Of a DNA stretch of 23,361 bases, positions 1-9,371 are shown one piece after another. Each line of letters begins with the position of its first letter. The stretch's first letter is position 1. A program made the position numbers and the translations under genes. Source of the stretch: Botryllus schlosseri (Eukaryota; Chordata; Ascidiacea; Stolidobranchia; Styelidae); contig ATSW01009863.1 of the NCBI GenBank assembly GCA_000444245.1, positions 1-23,361 of the forward strand, given 5' to 3'. Below the pieces are notes generated by a model. That model searched no databases and was not told where the DNA came from. It saw only the letters and a program-made list of their open reading frames with translations.

Positions 1-98
1 ACGCTCGCCCACGGCGGTTGCGAAAGAGTGTCTGCGGTGTCTCATAGGACTTCTTGGCTGCCACAAATCTCTGTCGTACATCTCCACTGTATTCCCAT
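1..98 (-). CDS. Kelch gene set A, exon E3 (partial, runs off left edge)
   Basis: This is the 5' part of a Kelch-propeller exon. On the minus strand a pyrimidine-rich tract ending in GCTGCAG lies just before base 98, giving a phase-1 acceptor. The open frame then reads DGNTVEMYDRDLWQ and continues with PMRHRRHSFATAV, which is the end of one Kelch blade and the start of the next. It matches the complete exon at 11872-12422 (DGNTIEVY, PMRHRRHSFAAAV) residue for residue over most of its length. The phase-1 start fits the phase-1 donor of the exon at 2889-3103, restoring a Gln-Ser-Asp-Thr-Thr-Asp-Gly join. The remaining blades and the stop codon would lie to the left of this window. Kelch blades normally form a substrate-binding beta-propeller, in KLHL proteins as the adaptor of a CUL3 ubiquitin ligase. 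Here that role is inferred from family membership only. Confidence 0.85.
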
Positions 99-560
99 CT
101 GCAGCGGCAAGCAGGGATTGACAATATGAGCGTGAATAACTGATAGGCAACAGATAATATCATTATACCCGGAACAGTAGGAATTAGGGACCAATTTCGA
201 GCGGCGTTAAAACCACGAACAAATTCAGAATAGTATATGAAACTGCGATGTATATATGAGACAGTCGTGATATCGTAGTCACTAGTTACCACATAATGAT
301 GGATCGGAACGATTGAACGGCTGTTCGTTTCCGAGGTTGAAGGTAATATCGTAAATTTCTGCTTAATTACAAGTAGCTTACATATAGCTATACTTTCAAG
401 GCGCACCAAAACTACTAGAAATAGAATCAGGAAATGAGATGAATGAGGGATAAATGATTTAAGAAGTTGATTTGGACGAGGCATCACCCCGTTATAATCG
501 CCATGGCCAACTTTCACGATTGTAAGATCGATGTTGATGACGTGCGGAGAATGACTATAC
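99..560. other. Intron of set A, no further feature seen
   Basis: First part of the intron between E3 and E2 of set A. A short block near 360-430 aligns with copy B near 12845-12900. I see no other feature. Confidence 0.5.
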
Positions 561-600
561 CAGTGGTTCCCAGACTTCTTCAGCTTGCGGCACACTAGGA
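561..600 (+). mobile_element. Solitary hAT-type terminal sequence
   Basis: The stretch starting CAGTGGTTCCCAGACTTCTT and running on with GCTTGCGGCACAC is typical of one end of hAT DNA transposons (CAGTGG plus a GC-rich subterminal region). No inverted partner is visible nearby, so the extent is unknown. The complete element at 768-1196 may sit inside it. Confidence 0.45.
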
Positions 601-767
601 AAATTCTAGAACGCTCGTGACACACTTACAGAAGAAAAGTTGCTGTAAAAAATATTTTCACGTACTAATGAGCTTGTTTGAACATATACGACGGAAACGA
701 TGTTGCATTGCTGCCAAGCATACAAGTGTTTCGTCGTCAATTTCAAAACATCTCGCTCAGTTACAAC

Positions 768-1196
768 TAGGGTTGCATTTAAAACAAAAATCAATATTAA
801 ACAAATATGTTTTAAACGAGGCCCTTGTTCAAAGCATGTTTTTATTATTGTTTTTTCTTCAAGCCATGACGTCACGAATATTCAATTGTTACGTCATAGT
901 GGATTGACATTGAAAATTGGTAATACTGGGTAACTATGGCTCCTCTGACGAAATATCTGTACTATTGCTGTTGAACCGACTATTTTGCGGGTTCCAACCA
1001 TCCCATATCGATAACGTCGGCTATATCGGGTGGTAATTGTCCGTAGGCAACAGTTTTTTGGAAAGTATTTACACAATTATGGCATCATTTTACAACTTGA
1101 AAAAACAGATTTTTTAAAAAAATTGTTCAAAACACTGTTTAGAACATGTTTAAAACAAATTGTTCTAAAACACCGTTTGTTTTAAATGCAACCCTG
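768..1196. mobile_element. Non-autonomous hAT-like element, family 2 (429 bp), complete
   Basis: The ends are inverted repeats: TAGGGTTGCATTTAAAAC at the left and GTTTTAAATGCAACCCTG at the right. The element is flanked by a perfect 8-bp target duplication, GTTACAAC, at 760-767 and 1197-1204. An 8-bp duplication and the TAGGG/CAGGG start point to the hAT superfamily. The inside is AT-rich with several TTTAAAAC-like subterminal repeats and no transposase frame. Open frames that cross it look meaningless. Relatives lie at 18573-19142 (opposite orientation) and 2283-2425 (fragment). Confidence 0.85.
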
Positions 1197-1204
1197 GTTA
1201 CAAC

Positions 1205-1753
1205 CATGTTCATGCGGAAAGTTTAGGGCATGTAATTGTACATCTCCATGTTCAGGAGCCGAAATGCCGGTGCCTTATTGTCTCAAACTACCGGAGTGCG
1301 CAGAATAAATCATCCCAGCTGCCTCAAGGATAGGCTATAATAATAATATATTGGGTCTCTTAATTGCGAATACGGTTAATGAGTCATCGCTGTAGACTAT
1401 GTTTTGACCAATTCTATATCCTGAAAGGGCTTGTACCTATATAATAATTAATAACACCAGGTAGACCAAATCGCGCAAAACGCGAGAGGAAATTTTTAAA
1501 TTGAATGTATCTGCCAAAAAAATATTATATTTTATGTTGATTTTCGAAATGATTTTGGCACCCTTCGAGGCAATCACGGCCCCGTTCGCAATGCTATATG
1601 AAGATACAACGGCTATAATGCTCGTTTCTACATCGATCATGGAATAGGATTCGAAAGACTGCAGTCAAAACTGATATAATGTATTTTTTAAACGGGTCCT
1701 TTCGTAAATCAATGATCTGTTCTTCTTCTGCAAAAAGACTAGATGATCTATTG
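1205..1753. other. Intron of set A, nothing recognised
   Basis: AT-rich intron sequence between two transposon-like ends. No exon, repeat or RNA signal was seen on either strand. Confidence 0.4.
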
Positions 1754-1815
1754 CAGTGGTCCTCAACCGGGATCCGCGAAGCATTTTCAGGGGGTCTGCG
1801 AAACCTGCACATTCG
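1754..1815 (+). mobile_element. hAT-type terminal sequence, unpaired
   Basis: CAGTGGTCCTCAACCGGGAT is followed by a GGGGGTCTGCGAA stretch. The start with CTCAACC and the 'ggg-tctgcgaa' subterminal part are common in hAT element ends. No matching right end was found, so this is probably a remnant. Confidence 0.5.
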
Positions 1816-2282
1816 AAAAATGGTTGGTAACCTAATTTGTGGTTGATAACCTAATTTCTATTTTTTAAATTAAAGAAATCACGAGGCAATTTCGCTTTCT
1901 AACTGGTAAAACTTCAGAACTCACATAAACAGAACGGACGACTGAGATGAAAGATTTTACCGTGAAAAGTCATTTTGAGTGCCAAATTGCCAATAGCCTA
2001 CTGATACAAAAATATTGCTATTTAGAGATGTTTGGTTGGAATGTTGAAAAAAATTGTTCGCAAAAATCCATGTTCTTCTGCGATGTATATTACCGCTATT
2101 TGAGAATAGTTTCACGATGAGCTGCTAGATAGAAATGACTAGACTGGATGGTATATGTTCATAAAAAAAAAGTTTCTCAATTTTGGTGCCATATAGCCTA
2201 TGTTGCGATCATACCCAAAATTCTCGTTGGAAGCGTTACGCGTCATTATTACATTGGCCACCACCTTCGTAGAAATGGTTAT
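1816..2282. other. Intron of set A, nothing recognised
   Basis: AT-rich sequence, perhaps partly the body of the remnant starting at 1754. No coding or RNA signal was seen. Confidence 0.35.
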
Positions 2283-2425
2283 TCGGGGCCCTATATATTC
2301 AATTGTCAATATCAATCCACTGTAACGTCGCAATTAAAAATTTGCGGCGTCATGGTTTTCAAATCAACAATAAAAACATGTTTTAAACAAGTTCCCTGTT
2401 TTGAACATGTTTTTTTATATCCAAC
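2283..2425. mobile_element. Fragment of family 2 element
   Basis: The order TATTCAATTGTCAAT, then TCCACTGTAACGTCGCAATT, then ACATGTTTTAAAC matches the inner right part of the family 2 copies, for example 18990-19100 and the reverse complement of 800-920. Terminal repeats and a target duplication are not visible, so this is a truncated copy. Confidence 0.6.
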
Positions 2426-2888
2426 CTTACATATATATTGCACTGCTCTTGTCACCAAAACAGACTTTACAGTCCATTCATTATTGAACGTAAAGAATTG
2501 ATCTTCAAATTTTCGATCTGCGGATTTCTTTGATCAACTCATGATGAAAGTTCTGTGACTGATGTTATCAGTTATCAGCACAAAACGTAGAGTAAACTGG
2601 CCAGAGTTGTTACGGATCGCTTCTGATTCAACGCATATCCAATTTTATTTTGTATTCAGATTGTTAGGAATATTGTGGCGTTTCACGGGTGTGAATATTA
2701 TGCATACATATCAATAATCTAAGTAAATCGTTCAGTAGTTTAACACTATAGCTTAACGGTGACTGTCCTTGTCCGCCATCATTCAAGAACCTTGCACGTC
2801 CGCTTGTGTCACGAATATGCAGTACAACTTGTTGCTCGATATTTTGAGGAAGATCGCATCCATATTCAGTATACAAACCAAATCACAC
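2426..2888. other. Intron of set A flanking exon E2
   Basis: Intron sequence that partly aligns with copy B near 14880-15098 (GTGTGAATAT, then TATAGCTTAA, then TTACGTC/GTGTCACG stretches). No other feature was seen. Confidence 0.4.
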
Positions 2889-3103
2889 CTGTCGTGTCGG
2901 ACTGCCCTCCAATGGCATACACCCAAGGTTCTATGACAGCGGCGCAAAACGCCATCCTGCCATGTTTCATGTCCACTTTCGTTTCCCACTCATAACGTAA
3001 GGGGTCAAAGACGAATACGGTATTCAAGATAGAGTCATCGATAGCTGCAGCGCCACCTAAAATCCAGATGGCGTTCTTGACTGTGGCAACTGCGAAATTA
3101 AAT
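2889..3103 (-). CDS. Kelch gene set A, exon E2
   Basis: Internal exon of 215 bases encoding a full Kelch blade and the start of the next. It begins after CTGTGTTACAG (phase 2) and ends at a CAG|GTGTGA donor (phase 1). The frame shows the Kelch landmarks in order: NFAVATV, WILGG (double glycine), FVFDPLRYEW (the spaced Tyr/Trp pair of a blade), then VYAIGGQSDT of the following blade. Its sister exon at 15099-15313 has exactly the same length and phases. My hand alignment gives 42 identical residues of 71. The frame has no stop and both splice sites are intact, so the exon looks functional. It joins upstream to 6034-6190 (AG + A makes Arg) and downstream to 1-98. An open frame continues past both borders by chance, but the paralogue match stops at the splice sites. 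Confidence 0.9.
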
Positions 3104-3718
3104 CTGTAACACAGACGAAATAAATTGAGAAAGTACATCCACATTTTTTTTATAAATGAAGTTGTTTTATCACGCGAACATTAGCAATAGTATACGGAGG
3201 GGAGGTTGGGATTAGAAACTTAAACCCTGCCCTTCTGAAATACAAATCCGATCTCCGATATTTATAACCTCATTTGCAATTATGTAATGGGTATCACGCT
3301 GTTACGTTTCGACCGCACAATAGGATGAAACTTGACATGGCGTAGAATCGCTTTCTGACCTGGTATCTGACCTGGCAACAGTAACAGCAGAAGCTTTAAC
3401 TGATTTGCAGTACATATTCATAATTATCTTTCGTTCCGTGTGGAAATCATATTTTAATCACTATTTTTTTAACACTCTGGTGGTGCACAGTTCATTTGTG
3501 TANATTCGTCAGATCTATAGTAGTACATATGCGTATTGGGATGGATTTTTGTTTGTGCGAGTCGCCGAATATATTGGATTCCGGGAAGACTTGCAGATTA
3601 GCGTAAGTGCTCCTACGGCGTGCGGCACTGGACATTGTAACGACATAACGACAGTCATATTCCTAACCGACCCAGTTACTATCGCGATATTCGTGGCAAG
3701 GAAATCCACATTCTGAAA
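3104..3718. other. Intron of set A before the hAT remnant
   Basis: No exon is recognised. A 103-codon plus-strand frame at 3405-3716 has no familiar motif and includes an N. Some of this may be the 5' region of the hAT element that follows, whose left end I could not identify. Confidence 0.35.
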
Positions 3719-5611
3719 ATGGGAAAAACTAGAACAGTGGATACCGAGTGCCAAATATTCAAACAAAAATGGACAGAGAGTTTTTCATTCATAGAGGTGG
3801 ACGCGAAGCCAGTATGCTTGGTTTGCAATCAGCAAGTTTCTGTCCTCAAAGAATATTATATTCGACGCCACTACGAGACTCACCATAAAAAGAAATACGG
3901 AGATTTCAAAGGACATTTACGAAGTGACGAAATATAAAAACTTAGGCCCGCCTGAAGATCCAGCAATCTACCTTTACCCGCTGCTGGGATATAGCTGAAG
4001 GATCTGTGACGGCAAGCTACTTTATTTCTTATGAGTTGGTTCGGGCATCCAAGCCATATTCTGATGGGCGTGGTAAAACGTGCATGTTGAAGGCTGCGAC
4101 ACGCATTTACCAATATCAGCCTTTGAAGAAATTCGGTCGCAAGTAGAATAGCTGACCTATCAAATGACTTGGAAAGCGAATTAAAATACAGAATTAAATC
4201 ATTTATCGTATTTTCAGTGGCGATCGATTAGAGTATTGATGTCCCAGATGTTGCCCAACTGACCATATTTATTAGGGGTGTTGATCCGTCGTTACAAATT
4301 ACTGAGGAATTGCTTCAATTCGTGCCGGTGACCGACACTACAACAGCGAGGGATGTTTTCATCTCACTCGTTAGAGCGCTTGACAGGGCGGGGATAGACT
4401 GGTCCCGTGCCATCAGCCTGTCTACTGACGGTGCGCCGTCGATGGTCGGAAAGAAGACTGGCGTCACCACGAAATTTGGAGAGAAGGAACGTATCGCGAA
4501 CGGCGGACAAGACGTATATTACTTTCACTGTATTTTGCACCAGTAAGCATTATGCTGCAAAACTCTTCAGATGAACCATGTTGTGAGTGTGGTTGTGAAA
4601 ACCGCTAATTTCATCGGAGCGCGCGGATTAGATCATCGCCAGTTCGATGCATTCATCAGCGAAAATGACGTGCATGCGGCGGTTAAGTAGAGTCGCAGTA
4701 CTGAAACGATTCTTTGAGCTACGAGGCGAAATTGAAGAGTTCATGGAGCATAAAGGTCGCCCAGTATATGAACTTCAATCCAAAGAATGGGTTCATGATC
4801 TTGCTTTTATGGTTGACATTACGCAACACTTGAAAACGCTTAACACTAAATTGCAGAGGCGCGATGAGGTTGTGACCCAGTACGAAGACGACGTACGCTC
4901 GTTCAAAATCAAACTGTCACTGTGGGAGGCTCAGCTTTCCTGAGGAGACCTGGAACATATCCCATGTCTAACGGCTGTGAGATCAAATGCACCATACTGT
5001 ATAAGGCGCGGAAAACTACAAAGCAAACAGCAGATTTACTGCAAGAGTTTGAACGGGTGGTTTCAGGTCTTCCACAAGCTCAAGAATGCATTTGGCGTGT
5101 TCTGATCGCCATTTACTATCAAGCCATCTAAAAATGGCTGCTGAAATTCAACCCGAGCTAATTGATATGCAGTGTGATACCAAAATGAGAGATAAATTTG
5201 TGTCAGTGGACTTGAACAAGTTTTATCAGTATCTTACACCGCAGTANCCCAGATTAACAGCCATGGCCGCCAAGGTTTTATCCNTGTTCGGAACTACATA
5301 TNTTTGCGAACAAGTGTTCTCTGTAATGAACAATAATAAAACAGTTCAACGCTAAAGGCTAACCAAGAAACATCTTAACGACATCGTTAAATGTGCTGCT
5401 AGTCGGGATTTGAATCCAAATATTGATGCTATCGTTAAGGAAAACATATGTCAAATTTCAAGATTCAGCAGCAATACGGGAGCGCAGTGAAAGCAGACGA
5501 ACCGTATGTACTGATGAAAGAGGATGTTCAATTTCAATTTCGGTCGATTTTTGTTCTATAGATCGAAGCTCTGAATCCGGCCCGCGACCCGAATCGAGTT
5601 TGACACCGCTG
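3719..5611 (+). mobile_element. Decayed hAT transposon with transposase pseudogene
   Basis: The plus strand carries in order the parts of a hAT transposase of the group that gave rise to GTF2IRD2 and SCAND3-like host proteins. They are a BED-like zinc finger (CLVC ... RRHYETHH) at 3820-3890, the SYELVRASKPYSDG-type region near 4030, the core with SLSTDGAPSMVGKKTG and YFHCILHQ at 4310-4545, VLKRFFELRGEIEEFMEHKG at 4690-4760, and the C-terminal dimerisation part with FGTTYxCEQVFSVMNNNK near 5290-5340. The pieces lie in different frames with in-frame stops, so it cannot make transposase. The right end is the inverted form of CAGCGGTGTCAAACTCGATT, ending at 5611. The left end and target duplication were not found. 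It sits in the E2-E1 intron of set A and has no counterpart in copy B. Confidence 0.85.
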
Positions 5612-6033
5612 CTTTATATCAATGGGCGGCAACCTTTTTAAGGGGCGATCCCGATTACAAGGAAAATTATCCCAGCATTTCCACGCGACCCCATTCTGAT
5701 TTTCGATACGTAGAAAAATGTCCCAAGAAATGCTGAAGCTAAATAATAAGGGTAAGTATTGTACAGTTGGTGAAATGCTGATATACACAGCTATAGATAC
5801 CCTACCAGTTCTACGTAAACTCCGTTTACGTCATGATTCCACGGACATATAAATTTAGCAATATATTTCGAAATAAAAGAGCGATGACCCGCAACGTGCC
5901 AATGCAAAGATACACACTGTATTATTATCACGGCCATTTTCCTAAATGTCTACAAGAGATGTAGGCCTATAGACTAGATCACTAGAAGATGTATAATTGG
6001 GACTTAAGTTTTCACTGGTCTGAAAAAGACCAC
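5612..6033. other. Intron of set A between hAT remnant and E1
   Basis: Contains GGGCGGCAACCTTTTTAAGG at about 5622, which resembles another hAT end but has no partner. A GTAGGCCTAT motif lies near 5960. Nothing else was recognised. Confidence 0.35.
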
Positions 6034-6190
6034 CTTTTTTCTCCCGATAGGCCTATAGGTTTATAAATTTCCTTCCAACATTTCCCGTCCATATCAAAAC
6101 GTTGCATGCTGTCGTTGCCCACACTGTCCGAGACCGGAAATTTGCTGCACCCGATCATAAATATGTCATAAGATTCGCCGCATTCGCAAT
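6034..6190 (-). CDS. Kelch gene set A, exon E1
   Basis: Internal exon of 157 bases encoding the first recognisable Kelch blade. It starts after ATATTGTAG (phase 1) and ends AAAAAAG|GTGGTC (phase 2). The frame reads CECGESYDIFMIGCSK, then a Ser/Asp-rich loop, then MQRFDMDGKCWKEIYKP, which is the Tyr/Phe-Asp ... Trp pattern closing a blade. The usual double glycine is Gly-Cys here (MIGCSK), and the sister exon at 18273-18420 has the same change. The phases match E0 (8059-8115) upstream and E2 (2889-3103) downstream. Compared with the sister exon it carries nine extra bases (three codons) in the loop between strands, an in-frame difference that suggests selection for a working protein. Confidence 0.85.
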
Positions 6191-6438
6191 CTACAATATA
6201 TGGAGCTTTTTTACTCGTCAACATTGTCAGAAGCAGTAAATGTTGGCAACACTTAAAAGAGGCTACTGTCAGCTGGGTTGACTGACCTCGACGTATAATG
6301 ATTACATTCTCGTAAGACTTGTCATTAACGCAGGTTCATTCCTGACCAAAATGAACTAGAAATTGAGTTAGAAATCCAGATTCTTATAGCCATGATGATA
6401 CAAATTCACCTCTTGTGCATCATGCACGTCCTAATTAG

Positions 6439-7042
6439 TAAGGATGGTGACAACCTTTTAACCTTAACGGTTCAGGTTCGTGTGAACGCAAAACGTTTCT
6501 AAAGGTTCTGTGTGAATGCAGAACGTGAGCCTCACGACGTGAAATGGCCAGACCGAAGAGTATATTCAGCGTCTGAGTATTGCAAAGTTGATATTGAGCA
6601 GAGTGTAAAACGGGTTTCTATACTTGCTACTGATATTACCCCATCATAAAGTTATACAGAAGTAGCCAACACCCCAATTGCACGGATTTGGTTTTGATGA
6701 TACAATGAACATATAAAATCAAGATTGACCCTGACCCTGTATGCCTGCCGGATTTTTTACATCAGACAACGATATCAATTTCATTGATTGGTTGAATAAG
6801 CATCATTCGCTGTCTACATTTAGTGTATTTCGCTCTTGATGTTGTGTGATTGCATGCTCGTTTAGTGTTATTTTTTTACGCTGCCAGCGTCATGCATGCA
6901 TGTGACCCGCAGTTGCAATGCAATAAATTTCAATCAATGATGTTATAATGAAGTGAAAATTGTAATATAGGAAAAAGGTTCACAGCGCAGAACATAACAA
7001 GGTTCGTTTGTGAACGTGAAACTCACGTTCACACCATCCCTA
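6439..7042. mobile_element. Non-autonomous hAT-like element, family 1 (604 bp), complete
   Basis: The left end is TAAGGATGGTGACAACC (slightly decayed) and the right end is GTTCACACCATCCCTA. They are flanked by a perfect 8-bp duplication, CTAATTAG, at 6431-6438 and 7043-7050. Subterminal zones are packed with GGTTC/GTGTGAACG/AACGTGA motifs in both orientations. The inner part shares long stretches with 19432-20397, such as GATATTGAGCAGAGTGTAAA and TTGGTTGAATAAGCATCATT. No coding frame. It lies in the E1-E0 intron of set A. Confidence 0.88.
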
Positions 7043-7050
7043 CTAATTAG

Positions 7051-7533
7051 CATTTGTCAGCGAGTATATAAACTTTACCTGTTGAACTTCCTCCAACACA
7101 GCATTTCCACAGCACGCCTTTTACCTGACTCATTTTGCGAAGATAACATTGTCACTCATGAGTCATGACTACTATTGGACATCATTGTTACACTACGACA
7201 ATGAATTCGAAGATGCGCATCCAATGCTAACACTTCAGGGGTAGTAGCAGACATCACTTGTAGATGGAGAATCAAACGGATGCCGAGTTATACTAACAAA
7301 TAAGAACGAAAAGAATCCTATCTAAACGGTTAACAGTGGACAATCACTATTGTCTTTCGTGAACGGCAACCTCAAAATCAACTAGATATTCCTACACTGA
7401 AGGTGAACATGAAATTTATGTTCGCTCTTTTGTTACTAACCGATTTATATCAATACTTTACAGATTGGGCATAGGATGGTAACATTCTGGGAGGTAACCA
7501 GATCAAAACTCCATTTTTATATATTCTTGGTAT
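7051..7533. other. Intron of set A, includes an empty transposon site
   Basis: Aligns with copy B on both sides of the element at 19432-20397: GACAATGAATTC ... CCAATGCTAACACTTCAG here, compared with GACAATGAATTG ... GATGCTAC, element, GATGCTACCACTTCAG there. So this is the unoccupied form of that insertion site (about 7219-7240). Confidence 0.65.
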
Positions 7534-7967
7534 AGTTTTGACTCCAGTCAAGTCGAGTCAATTTCAATTCACCACCGAGACAAGTCCCAGTACAAGTCGA
7601 GGGATCAAAGATTACAATCCGAGTGACAGTCTTGAGACTCGAATCCGAGTCCAAGTCAAGTTTGTTCACCGTTCATTATCTTATTCATTCCTTTTCAATC
7701 CACTTCTTTACAAATCTGTTTGCGTGGTATTGAATGACTAGCGATGTTATTCTCTTAAATTATTCAGTTTCTGCCCTATTTTACAAATATCAGTATTAAT
7801 GGACGCAATACAAATAACGTGATAGCTTACTATTATTCGAAGTTACTTGGCCGTCCGAGTATCGAGTGCATTTTCCATGTTTTATAAAATGACTCTCGAG
7901 TCAAGCCGAATCACCAAAAAAATCGCGACTCGAGTTGAGTCATGAATGACTGGAGTCACTACGACTC
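7534..7967. mobile_element. GACTC-rich short element in set A intron
   Basis: Both ends are built from repeated GACTC/AAGTC/CGAGTC words: TTGACTCCAGTCAAGTCGAG at the left and GAGTTGAGTCATGAATGACT plus GGAGTCACTACGACTC at the right. That makes imperfect inverted termini about 430 bases apart. The inside is AT-rich without a coding frame. It resembles in word content the longer element at about 16220-17057. The exact ends are uncertain and no target duplication was identified. Confidence 0.55.
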
Positions 7968-8058
7968 TGGTAATATTGCGAAATCATTGACGAAGAATGA
8001 AATAATATCGGCTTCATGAGCCCTAATAAGGTGGAACATCAAAGATTGTCGTACATAC

Positions 8059-8115
8059 CAGGGCCGGCCGATTGTCCTCCACTTGCCATATCCCCAGGAA
8101 TCGAAAGATTAGGGT
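8059..8115 (-). CDS. Kelch gene set A, small candidate exon E0
   Basis: Candidate 57-base exon, phase 1 at both ends. It follows GTTAACATTCAG and ends CCCTG|GTATGT, a strong donor. In the frame required by exon E1 it reads PNLSIPGDMASGGQSAGP and then Asp across the junction, a Gly/Ser-rich linker without a known domain. Support comes from copy B, where the same place (20677-20739) has a conserved acceptor tract (TTAACATTTAG), the shared Met-Ala-Ser core, an open frame and a GTAAGT donor. The case against it is that the protein match is short and weak, so a conserved intron stretch with chance splice signals is possible. If real, it would be the linker between the N-terminal domains of the protein and the propeller. 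Confidence 0.5.
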
Positions 8116-8738
8116 CTGAATGTTAACAACTTTACTATCTTCAAAACAAAATATAGGGTCGTATAGTGTACAAAGATGAAGTGATATGAAGGTACAGTGA
8201 CGCGCGGTCAGCACTCTATGACGCAATCTGCCACTACCTCTTTATTGTGTCAAGTAATTGTGGAAGTTCGGTATTCATTTTTACCGTGATTCCTTGCTTT
8301 CCGCCTCTAGACCAATGAAACACTTTTATAAATTGCCTTTTCGTGCGAGTTCTGGACGCTGGCTTGAATCTACAAAGAGTTGGCACAAAGCTTAGAGGCA
8401 ATTCTACTGCAATATCAGTGTTAGGCCGTTATAAAAGAAATATTCCATAACTTCGATAAGGTCCACATTGCTGAGTACGATGCATATACCATCATCACGA
8501 ATGACGCATACATGTCATTTTTATCCTAACTCGGCCAACAACCTTATCATTAGGCAACCTATGCCTTCCTGGGTAGGCATGCTGCCTTTTCAACAAATCC
8601 TTAATCCACGATCACTGCTGTTAATAAATTGTATATGTCTATGTCTACGGTCATCAGACAACAACCTGGCAGCATATCTTAACCGAAACATCACCGAAAT
8701 AAGTCGCATCTGATCGAACATCCCTTTCCGAACTTAAC
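8116..8738. other. Conserved intron sequence upstream of E0, set A
   Basis: Aligns in blocks with copy B about 20740-21540, for example AAGAAATATTCCATAACTTC and CGGCCAACAACCTTATCAT. No frame is kept open in both copies, so I read it as non-coding duplicated sequence. Confidence 0.45.
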
Positions 8739-8895
8739 CAAGGTATGTTGCACCAATAAGGCCCGAAAGTGAAATGACGGAGGCCGCAGCAATTAGCCTT
8801 ATTTGCGATACGATATAGTCAATTATAGGTATTGGAAGATCCGCACAGAGTGGCGGAGTCGTCAATTGGAGAAGCCACTCATCAGAGGAACTTTC
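8739..8895 (-). other. Possible extra exon upstream of E0 in set A (weak)
   Basis: On the minus strand a pyrimidine-rich acceptor (TTGTTCTTTATTTTAG) ends just before 8895. A 52-codon open frame follows up to a CTTG|GTTAAG donor. A phase-0 start and phase-1 end would splice in frame into E0. The translated stretch includes DEWLLQLTT and LPIPIIDYIVSQI. The second piece vaguely recalls the Leu-Pro ... Asp-Tyr-Leu-Val segment late in BACK domains, but the likeness is too loose to claim. The paralogous block in copy B (about 21540-21700) aligns clearly as DNA, yet this frame is interrupted there and the acceptor is not kept. It could be an exon of set A only, a decayed exon, or plain conserved intron. 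Confidence 0.2.
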
Positions 8896-9371
8896 CTAAA
8901 ATAAAGAACAAATTACCATAGCGTTTGATGAAATGATAACTCCAGGATCCATATACTGTCAGGAGCACTTCTGGTATGGCCTATTTCTGCACTTCTTTAC
9001 GAGGCGAAATTGGCAATAGCAACACTTGACCATGGTTCTTGACATTGGATTGTACGGCAAATGGTAAACTTATTTTCTCAGTTAAAGATTTTCATATGTT
9101 AGCGTCATGCTATTGCGAACGTCGCAACGAGATATGACGTCTTAGATCGTTTGGGATTTTCACATTTTTTCACATTCGGTCACAATCTCCATATTGATTG
9201 TCGCGGTATACTCCAGATCCTTATCTGATGTCACGATATGAAATACGAACCATCACTACTTCACCAACGCAACAAAATTCGTCAACGAGACAGGGATTCT
9301 TAACCAACGCCATGTGTAGCGCTATACGAGGGTGCAAAGCATCAAAGCATGGAGTACGGCATAGATTACGG
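8896..9371. other. End of duplicated segment and spacer
   Basis: Similarity to copy B fades by about 9110, near GATTGTACGGCAAA compared with GATTGCACGGCCGA at 21770. The rest, up to the transposon at 9372, is unrecognised. Frames at 9198-9452 overlap the transposon end and have no motif. Confidence 0.4.

Larger units (their letters stand above)
1..9110. repeat. Tandem segmental duplication, copy A
   Basis: Left copy of a duplicated segment that carries Kelch exons E0-E3. Exons and scattered intron blocks align in the same order and orientation with copy B at about 12331-21830. Anchors outside exons include the GTAGCTATACTTTC stretch near 380 and 12860, the AGGTTCAT stretch near 6330 and 18565, AATCAAACGGATGCCG near 7270 and 20450, AAGAAATATTCCATAACTTC near 8435 and 21139, and GTCAATTGGAGAAGC near 8860 and 21664. 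The left limit is outside the window. The right limit is where I lose similarity. Copy-specific insertions account for most of the unmatched intron sequence. Confidence 0.8.

Noticed and set aside
2148-2501. 117-codon plus-strand open frame
   Set aside because: Its second half reads through a family 2 transposon fragment, and no protein motif is present.
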